A DNA stretch of 5,756 nucleotides from Bacteroidia bacterium (lineage in GTDB: Bacteria > Bacteroidota > Bacteroidia > Bacteroidales > Prolixibacteraceae): NCBI GenBank assembly GCA_025358395.1, contig JANYJT010000039.1, forward strand, positions 1 through 5,756, written 5' to 3'. A program made the position numbers and the translations under genes. The notes beneath the pieces were generated by a model that was given only the letters and a program-made list of their open reading frames with translations, made no database searches and was not told where the DNA came from. Below are positions 1 to 4,676 of this stretch, piece after piece; position 1 is the first letter of the stretch, and each line of letters opens with the position of its first letter.

Positions 1-2
1 TC

Positions 3-194
3 TTAACCTCTTATTGCAATCATGGAATAACTGGACATTTATCCATATTCAGATTGGGCAAATTAAATTATCAGCCCCGGAATTTTAGGATTGTACCGCT
101 AAAAATCAGAAACGAAGTAATTAGACTCGTCGGAGTAAAAAATCACCCTACACCGGGGATTATTGAACCATTGATGCCGGATATAACTATATAA
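3..194 (+). CDS. doubtful 3' end of an unidentified gene, cut by the window's left edge
   Basis: A plus-strand frame is open from base 3 to a TAA at 192-194, giving 63 residues with no start codon needed because it enters from the left edge. The end of the translation reads NHPTPGIIEPLMPDITI. I recognise no family. In favour of a real gene: it is the only long open frame here, and a perfect hairpin (184-208) overlaps its stop. Against: an AT-rich stretch of 64 codons stays open by chance fairly often over six frames, the arginine codons are mostly AGA/AGG, and every other gene in the window runs the other way. It may equally be a decayed fragment. Confidence 0.22.
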   Translation, partial: LTSYCNHGITGHLSIFRLGKLNYQPRNFRIVPLKIRNEVIRLVGVKNHPTPGIIEPLMPDITI

Positions 195-208
195 AATTCA
201 TATAGTTA
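184..208. repeat. perfect AT-rich inverted repeat (hairpin)
   Basis: TAACTATAT at 184-192 is the exact reverse complement of ATATAGTTA at 200-208, leaving a 7-base loop. The left arm contains the first base of the TAA that closes the doubtful open frame at 3-194. The stem has only one G-C pair per arm and no T-run follows, so it is a poor intrinsic terminator. It could be a protein-binding palindrome or the edge of an old element. The structure itself is certain; its function is unknown. Confidence 0.4.
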
Positions 209-293
209 AGAGCTAATCTTGAAAAACGGAGGAAGGTGGTCAATTTAGTCGGCGTGTCCAACGTGCTAATATCTTCAGCATAAAAACTCAATT

Positions 294-331
294 CTCCTCT
301 AAATCCTGGCGGATTTCCTGGCGGATTTTTT
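294..331 (+). repeat. 38-bp dispersed repeat, copy 1 (contains a perfect 12-bp tandem duplication)
   Basis: CCTGGCGGATTT occurs twice back to back at 305-316 and 317-328, preceded by CTCCTCTAAAT and followed by a short T-run. The whole 294-331 stretch matches 4561-4598 at 33 of 38 positions in the same orientation. The outer AAATCC (301-306) can pair with GGATTT (323-328). It lies about 57 bp past the hepT stop on the minus strand. It may belong to a genome-wide family of short intergenic repeats, as occurs in Bacteroidota, or be a plus-strand terminator-like hairpin. The repeat is directly visible; its role is not. Confidence 0.7.
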
Positions 332-349
332 GAGTGCAAGAAAGGCAAC

Positions 350-378
350 GATCATTGTTTGTCATGCAACAAATGATC
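350..378 (-). terminator. imperfect stem-loop just after hepT, possible terminator
   Basis: GATCATT at 350-356 pairs perfectly with AATGATC at 372-378. After one bulged A (371) the helix continues as GTT with AAC (357-359 with 368-370). It starts nine bases beyond the hepT TAA in the direction of transcription, the usual place for a transcription-ending or mRNA-protecting hairpin. The sequence following it on the minus strand (GTTGCCTTTCTTGC) has only short T stretches, so intrinsic termination would be weak. Confidence 0.4.
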
Positions 379-387
379 AACAAGAGT

Positions 388-732
388 TTAGTAATCTGCC
401 AGCACCAACAATATTTTCTCTTTCAATGGTTGAAGTTCCGTTTCAATCGTAGCCCAGATTATTTCATCCTTAATTTGATAATATCCGTGGACGAGAATAT
501 GCCGCATTCCGATCATATCTTCCCACTCAACAGATGGGTGATTAATCTTAAATTCTTTGGTCAGTAAATAAGCTGCCTCTCCAACTATTTCAATGTTTTT
601 AATGACGGCAAAACGGAGCATCTTATCGTTTCTGTAAACATCAAACGATTTTCCATTCGTAAATTCGGAGATATTGTCAATGGCTTCGATCATATGATGA
701 AGCCTTTCTTTATCTCTGGGCTTTTCTCTCAT
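388..732 (-). CDS. hepT: HepT-like HEPN ribonuclease toxin (DUF86 family)
   Basis: Toxin half of a HepT-MntA toxin-antitoxin pair, predicted to be a cytoplasmic metal-independent RNase of the HEPN superfamily. The 114-residue all-helical protein is the usual length for the family. The catalytic signature RX4HXY is complete: Arg77, His82 and Tyr84 within RHILVHGYY, preceded by the typical GEAA segment (51-54) on helix two. In the characterised Shewanella pair the tyrosine of this motif is the residue AMPylated by the antitoxin, so Tyr84 is the expected target here. The ATG at 732 lies inside the 3' end of mntA (23-bp overlap), implying translational coupling with the antitoxin made first. No truncation or frameshift is visible. 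The family assignment is firm; toxicity and target RNA are inferred. Confidence 0.93.
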   Translation of the reverse strand: MREKPRDKERLHHMIEAIDNISEFTNGKSFDVYRNDKMLRFAVIKNIEIVGEAAYLLTKEFKINHPSVEWEDMIGMRHILVHGYYQIKDEIIWATIETELQPLKEKILLVLADY

Positions 733-1012
733 AGATCAAAATTTTATCCATTTCCGCATTACTGACAGCAAAAGGTTTTAATTGTCCTTCTTCAACCAAA
801 TCAATTTTCTTTCCGGTTAATTTTCGTAAATCGTTGATTATATGAACATATTTCATCAAAGTAACCTTTGAATCAGGACTAAAGTTGACCAATATATCCA
901 GGTCACTGCTCCTGCTTTCTTCTGATCGGGCATAAGATCCAAATATCCAAGCCTTTTCAACTGGTTGGCTTGCAAAATATTGAGATAGCTTATTTACGAT
1001 CGTTCTGTTCAT
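710..1012 (-). CDS. mntA: MntA-like minimal nucleotidyltransferase antitoxin
   Basis: Antitoxin of the pair, a minimal nucleotidyltransferase (MNT fold) of 100 residues. Members of this family neutralise HepT by transferring AMP from ATP onto the toxin's motif tyrosine. The signature GSX10DXD is complete: Gly25-Ser26 in IFGSYARSE, then Asp37 and Asp39 in SDLDILV. A third acidic residue, Asp71 in KKIDLVEE, sits where the family's third metal-binding carboxylate lies. The enzyme therefore looks catalytically competent. The ATG at 1012 fits the family N-terminus, which begins with a short helix before the GS motif. No Shine-Dalgarno is seen, only an A-rich leader, normal for Bacteroidota. It overlaps hepT by 23 bp. 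A 7-bp inverted repeat 26-47 bp upstream could mediate autoregulation. The family call is firm. Confidence 0.93.
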   Translation of the reverse strand: MNRTIVNKLSQYFASQPVEKAWIFGSYARSEESRSSDLDILVNFSPDSKVTLMKYVHIINDLRKLTGKKIDLVEEGQLKPFAVSNAEMDKILIYERKAQR

Positions 1013-1025
1013 GGTTTCTTTTATA

Positions 1026-1033
1026 CAAAATTA
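1026..1033 (-). promoter_or_regulatory. candidate -7 promoter element of mntA-hepT
   Basis: On the minus strand this reads TAATTTTG, an exact match to the Bacteroidota sigma-A -7 consensus TAnnTTTG, 13 bp before the mntA ATG. TTTG copies lie upstream at 1048-1051 and 1041-1044, but their spacing (14 and 7 bp) is shorter than the usual roughly 20 bp to a -33 element, and the leader would be very short. The region is AT-rich, so a chance match is quite possible. Confidence 0.28.
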
Positions 1034-1037
1034 ATAA

Positions 1038-1059
1038 AATCAAATCACAAAGTTTGATT
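1038..1059. promoter_or_regulatory. inverted repeat upstream of mntA, possible operator
   Basis: AATCAAA at 1038-1044 and TTTGATT at 1053-1059 form a perfect 7-bp inverted repeat with an 8-bp centre, immediately upstream of the candidate -7 element and in the gap between the AbiEi remnant and mntA. Dyad symmetry at this position is typical of an operator for toxin-antitoxin autoregulation. It could instead be a weak hairpin in a read-through transcript from the genes to the right. The symmetry is seen; the function is inferred. Confidence 0.35.
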
Positions 1060-1084
1060 CTGTCTCATAATGTAACTCGTTGTC

Positions 1085-1450
1085 CTAATTTTGGGTAGTA
1101 GTATTCAGTAAAACATCGGGGCGGAGTGATGTAAGCTGTTCCATCAGATAATAAAGATCCATCAAAGAATATTGTCTGGGAGCCAGCATCAAACATTCCA
1201 GAAAAGCTTGTTCAGGTACAGACGCTTTTAAATGAGTGAACTCAGCATTAAATGTGCTGGTTTGTGTGTGGGTAAACGTTTCAGTAGAGAAAAATTTTGG
1301 CGCCCGGTCAAGGTCAATTTTTTTGATCCAACCCGGAACAAGTTGTTCTTTGGGATGTGCTACCATTAATACAGGTTTCCCCATCGGTATATAATGGCTA
1401 ACGCCGGAAAGCTCCAAAGCTGAATGTGCTGCTATGTGGAAATCCTTTTT
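1085..1450 (-). pseudogene. remnant of an AbiEi-family (type IV toxin-antitoxin) antitoxin
   Basis: The frame is open from just after a TAA at 1451-1453 to a TAG-type stop at 1085. Translation contains ALELSGVSHYIPMG, then PGWI, then SVPEQAFLECLMLAP and LMEQLTSLRP. These match, from memory, the central region of Bacteroidota AbiEi antitoxins, which normally run to about 250 residues. Only about 120 residues remain. The N-terminal winged-helix DNA-binding domain is missing: only 39 bp separate the frame from the SNF2 stop codon, too little to hold it in any frame. The C-terminal part after LRPDVLL is also gone. The only start in frame is a TTG at 1415-1417, inside the conserved ALELSG motif, so normal translation is unlikely. 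No AbiEii toxin is seen. Most likely a decayed locus; a short expressed fragment is the alternative. Confidence 0.65.
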
Positions 1451-1489
1451 TTACATATTGCCTAATTCTAATTGACTACCCTTTTTGTT

Positions 1490-4150
1490 TTATTTCCCAA
1501 ATGGTAGCTTAAATTTCATTGTCACCTCACCGGTTTCCTTGTTCACTTCAATGGTTTGATGTTCAATACCCATTTCTTTTCCTGTGGCCATTTTAAATAA
1601 ACCAGTAAGGAATTGCATCCCGTTGTTCATCACCATTTCCAGTTCTTCTGCCTGTGCAACGCTGTTTGTACCTTCACCGACAGGAGCCTTCTTCTGCTCT
1701 TCCGGTTGTTCAGCATCGTCATCAGAAAAATCTATTTCCCCTGACGGGAATATTTCAGGTTCGATTTCTTCCGGTATAACTACTTGTTGTATGGGTGGGT
1801 CTGCCAACACTTTTTCCTGTTCACGTCTTTCCGTTTCATGGATAAACTCTTCCAGTTGCTGAATAAATTGGGAACGGCCTTTTGTGCTGAAATCTACAAA
1901 ATTTGTATTCGTGTTATTCCCTAGTACCCCGTCAAACAGAGCCTGTTTGACCAATAAGCCCGAAGCAATTTGTTGCTCAATAGAGTTTTGGGTGATAAAA
2001 TTGAAAATCAGAAGCTTGTTGCTTTTCTGCCCGATCCGGTCGATACGACCAATGCGCTGATTCTTTTTGGCCGGGTTCCACGGAAGTTCAAAATTTATCA
2101 GGGTGTCGGCAATTTGCAGATTGAGACCGGAACCACCGGCTTCTGTCGATAAAAACACTTTGTACTGGGGATTCGTCTCGAATTTCCGGATCAGTTCGCC
2201 GCGAGATGAAACGGGTATCTTTCCATTCAGTTCCACAAATCCGATGTTGTTCTCGCGGAGCAACCTTCCAATCAGTTTATGCACCTTTACCCATTCGGAG
2301 AAGATGATGATTTTCGTCTCTTTATTGGGGACATCAAGTTCATCCAGCAAGATGTGCTTTAGTTCTTCAAGCTTGGGCGATTCGTTGGTTTTTTCATCGA
2401 TCAGGTACGTGGAGTCACACACCATTCTCATGTTTGCCAGAAGGAGTTGCATCCGCTGAAGGTCGAATGGCGTAAGAAATTTCTTCCGGATGATTTGGGC
2501 AAGCCCTTTTGCGTACGAGGCATGGTAATCGGCCTGCAAGGGAGAAAGCCCGACCGGAATATTGATTTGGCGGAGGTTTGGCAGCTGGTCCATCACTGCT
2601 CTTTTTTCGTGCCTGATCAGAATGGTTTCCAGCCGCTTGTTCAGGTTTTGGAGGTTATAGTAACCATTGATCTTGTTAAACCTCTCCGGGTCGAAGAGAC
2701 AATGCTGGTAAGAGAATTCCCATAATGGGCCAAAAAACTGGGGGTCAAGAATGCCCATGATGGAGAAGATATCAATCAGCTTGTTCTCTATGGGAGTACC
2801 GGTGATGACCAGCTTGTGCTTCGCTTCAATCCTTTTTAATGACGAAGCGGTTTTGGTTTCGTAGTTCTTGGCCCGCTGGGCTTCGTCCAGTATCAGAAAA
2901 TCCAAACCGGCTTTATTAATGGCGAGCTGGTCGCGCAACACGGCCTCATAATTAACTATAAAGAAGAAAAAGCGGTCGTCATTGTATTGTTGCTCCCGCT
3001 CATGCGGCATGCCTTGAACAACCAGGGCTTTTTCGCCGGAAAATTTTTCCACCTCATTCTTCCATTGTTCTTTCAGCGATGCAGGGCAAACCACCAGTGT
3101 TTTGGTAAATCCAAAAATTTCCTTTTTAAGAATGGCGGCCCCAATGGCCTGGATAGTTTTCCCAAGTCCCATTTCGTCTGCAATAATGGCATTTTTCCGG
3201 AATAGGGCAAAGCGGATTCCTTCCTTCTGGTATGGGAACAGATCGGCTTTGATCGGGGTAAAATCCGGGGTGACCGATTCCTGAAGCTCCTCAAGCGCTT
3301 TCATTTCAAAGGCGGCTTCAATCTTTTCAGCGACCTCCGGTCGGATGCAAATGCGCGGGTTATTAGAGGCTTCATCCATTAAACTCAACAATCCGGTAAT
3401 TTTATCGTCCTCAATGAAGGTTGATTTTTTAAAATAGCGCGTGATCAAAAGTTGCTCCTCAACCGGCAACTTATCCGGGTAATACCAACTTATTTTGTAA
3501 TCGTTCAGTGGGTCGCAATAGAGCTCGATGAATGGGAATGTCTTGTCCAGCTTGTTGAAAAGCCCCTCATTCCCTTTTATCTCATTGAAAGCAAACATGA
3601 TGTGCTTTGTGGTACCCAGCTTATTCAAGCGTAAGTCCATGCTGTCACTATACCCGGTTTCGTTATCGAAATCGCGCAGGAAGACCTTGTATTTGACCCC
3701 TCTTTCGTTGGTCAGGATGTGGTCGCCATAAATATTATCCGCCCAATGAATACGGTATCCGGCCTTTTCTGCTTTCTGTCGCCGTTCTTTTAGTACCCGT
3801 TTGATCATTCCCTCGCGGGTATATTTCTTATGTTCGGTGCGTTCTTTGGGATTCAGCAGGTTCATCTCGCTTTCAACCTGCAGCAGGCAAGCATAAGTGT
3901 TCATATCCCACCCGATCACATCTTTGCCTGTCTTTGGAATAATGACTCCCGCTTCATCTATATCCAAGTTAATTTCAGCGACATCATTTCTGGATTCATC
4001 ACTTATGATTAATTCGTAGCGTGAAGCCGATTGGGACAAAATCTGGCATTGACCGTTGTTAAAAATGATCTCCCCAAGCGCTAACCCCTGCCTGTTGAGT
4101 TGCTCTTTCAGTTTTTCTTTCTGGTGGGTAATGATTTGATGAATTTCCAT
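1490..4150 (-). CDS. SNF2-family (superfamily 2) DNA-dependent ATPase/helicase
   Basis: Predicted ATP-driven DNA translocase of the Snf2/Rad54 class, 886 residues, cytoplasmic. The ATPase core occupies roughly residues 300-745. A Q-like motif is FPYQ (305-308). Walker A is DEMGLGKT (325-332) and the Walker B variant is DEAQ (422-425). Motif III is TGTPIEN (450-456) and motif IV surrounds IIIFSEW (614-620). Motif V is STEAGGSGLNLQ (668-679) and motif VI is QRIGRIDRIGQ (698-708). All key residues are present, so it should be active. Residues 1-300 lack a recognised domain and zinc ligands. After the core come a charged, proline- and glutamate-rich linker (about 770-830) and a short tail ending in MKFKLPFGK. 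The ATG at 4150 is chosen because the frame begins there; an ATG seven bases upstream is followed at once by a stop. Bacterial SNF2 proteins occur in defence systems such as DISARM and also as repair or transcription factors. No methylase or DISARM partner is visible here, so the pathway is unknown. Confidence 0.93.
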   Translation of the reverse strand: MEIHQIITHQKEKLKEQLNRQGLALGEIIFNNGQCQILSQSASRYELIISDESRNDVAEINLDIDEAGVIIPKTGKDVIGWDMNTYACLLQVESEMNLLNPKERTEHKKYTREGMIKRVLKERRQKAEKAGYRIHWADNIYGDHILTNERGVKYKVFLRDFDNETGYSDSMDLRLNKLGTTKHIMFAFNEIKGNEGLFNKLDKTFPFIELYCDPLNDYKISWYYPDKLPVEEQLLITRYFKKSTFIEDDKITGLLSLMDEASNNPRICIRPEVAEKIEAAFEMKALEELQESVTPDFTPIKADLFPYQKEGIRFALFRKNAIIADEMGLGKTIQAIGAAILKKEIFGFTKTLVVCPASLKEQWKNEVEKFSGEKALVVQGMPHEREQQYNDDRFFFFIVNYEAVLRDQLAINKAGLDFLILDEAQRAKNYETKTASSLKRIEAKHKLVITGTPIENKLIDIFSIMGILDPQFFGPLWEFSYQHCLFDPERFNKINGYYNLQNLNKRLETILIRHEKRAVMDQLPNLRQINIPVGLSPLQADYHASYAKGLAQIIRKKFLTPFDLQRMQLLLANMRMVCDSTYLIDEKTNESPKLEELKHILLDELDVPNKETKIIIFSEWVKVHKLIGRLLRENNIGFVELNGKIPVSSRGELIRKFETNPQYKVFLSTEAGGSGLNLQIADTLINFELPWNPAKKNQRIGRIDRIGQKSNKLLIFNFITQNSIEQQIASGLLVKQALFDGVLGNNTNTNFVDFSTKGRSQFIQQLEEFIHETERREQEKVLADPPIQQVVIPEEIEPEIFPSGEIDFSDDDAEQPEEQKKAPVGEGTNSVAQAEELEMVMNNGMQFLTGLFKMATGKEMGIEHQTIEVNKETGEVTMKFKLPFGK

Positions 4151-4215
4151 TTACATGGGTTTTTAAAAAATTAGATTTTCAGTCCAAAAAAGGGATGAAT
4201 TTATTTGAATTTCCT

Positions 4216-4223
4216 CAAAGATA
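4216..4223 (-). promoter_or_regulatory. candidate -7 promoter element of the SNF2 gene
   Basis: On the minus strand this reads TATCTTTG, an exact match to the Bacteroidota TAnnTTTG element, 65 bp ahead of the SNF2 ATG, a reasonable leader length. No TTTG lies at the usual -33 spacing; the nearest is only 3 bp upstream. The match is real, but the promoter call is tentative. Confidence 0.3.
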
Positions 4224-4402
4224 TGGCAAATTTTTTCTATCTGGTATAACCTTCAACGTTTGTTCGCTACAAAGCATGCAAATTCACTTGGACTGTTCAT
4301 TGCCTGTGGGGGTCAGATGATTTTGTTTCGAAAACCACGCATTAAAATAGCGCAGCATTTCGGATTCAATGCCAGAAAAGTCCCCTTAAAAACACCATCC
4401 AA

Positions 4403-4430
4403 AAATCGCGATTTGAACCCGGGCCTTTTG
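4403..4430 (-). other. tRNA T-arm-like sequence with adjoining palindrome
   Basis: On the minus strand AGGCCCGGGTTCAAATC resembles the variable-loop and T-arm part of a bacterial tRNA, with the invariant GTTCAAATC block. The following bases (GCGA) do not restore a 5-bp T-stem: only three of five pairs form. The sequence upstream does not fold into an anticodon arm, so this is not a functional tRNA. The bases straight after the T-loop-like block form the palindrome AAATCGCGATTT. A decayed tRNA fragment or old integration-site scar would explain it; coincidence is also possible. Confidence 0.3.
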
Positions 4431-4560
4431 GTGAAGAATGTCTAATAAATAGGTGATTAAGCCCATTTTTTCAAATAGGAAAAGATTATTTTGGGATTCA
4501 CAGATTCGTCTAAAATTAAACGAACTTCAATGCTAAAAATTTTATCACAGAACCTTTAAT

Positions 4561-4598
4561 CTCCCCCAAATCCCGGCGGATTTCCTGGCGGGTTTTTA
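4561..4598 (+). repeat. 38-bp dispersed repeat, copy 2
   Basis: This matches the copy at 294-331 at 33 of 38 positions in the same orientation. The two 12-bp units read CCCGGCGGATTT (4572-4583) and CCTGGCGGGTTT (4584-4595). In this copy the outer CCCG and CGGG ends can pair, giving an imperfect hairpin followed by a T-run on the plus strand. It lies about 79 bp past the stop of the helicase-PLD gene, a position equivalent to that of copy 1 after hepT. The two copies bracket the hepT-mntA-AbiEi-SNF2 block. Confidence 0.7.
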
Positions 4599-4607
4599 AT
4601 CGATAAT

Positions 4608-4648
4608 TTAAGTGGCTAACATTCCTGAAAACCTACATAACCACTTGA
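4608..4648. repeat. inverted repeat downstream of the helicase-PLD gene
   Basis: TTAAGTGG at 4608-4615 can pair with CCACTTGA at 4641-4648 (seven Watson-Crick pairs and one G-T), with a 25-base loop. The right arm overlaps a smaller perfect dyad, ACTTG-A-CAAGT, at 4643-4653. It starts 28 bp beyond the helicase stop codon on the minus strand. It may act as a 3'-end structure, but the large loop and lack of a T-run make it a weak terminator candidate. Confidence 0.3.
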
Positions 4649-4676
4649 CAAGTCAATACAATTTAAAATGACTCTA

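Larger units (their letters stand above)
4151..4676. other. 526-bp intergenic region without a convincing gene
   Basis: This gap separates the SNF2 gene from the stop codon of the helicase-PLD gene, so the two are probably not co-translated. It is AT-rich. Visible contents are a candidate -7 element (4216-4223), a 12-bp perfect palindrome AAATCGCGATTT (4403-4414) next to a tRNA T-arm-like sequence, the second copy of the 38-bp repeat (4561-4598), and an inverted repeat after the helicase gene (4608-4648). An open frame at 4260-4445 on the plus strand reads through the tRNA-like sequence and resembles nothing known; I do not count it as a gene. Confidence 0.6.

Noticed and set aside
334..567. 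77-codon plus-strand frame opposite hepT
   Set aside because: It lies almost wholly opposite hepT, whose motifs are intact; the translation has no recognisable features.
1085..1417. A normal, complete small gene starting at the TTG at 1417
   Set aside because: The frame upstream of that TTG still encodes conserved AbiEi residues (ending SALEL), so the TTG falls inside a motif rather than at a natural start.
1490..4150. Plus-strand and alternative-frame open frames inside the SNF2 gene
   Set aside because: All lie within a strongly supported coding frame with complete helicase motifs and look like shadows of it.
4260..4445. 61-codon plus-strand open frame between the two helicase genes
   Set aside because: It has no familiar motif, and its end (RDLNPGL) is simply translation across the tRNA-T-arm-like sequence, a well-known source of false small proteins.
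4400..4480. A complete tRNA on the minus strand
   Set aside because: The T-stem forms only three of five pairs, no anticodon arm can be folded upstream and no acceptor stem is found.
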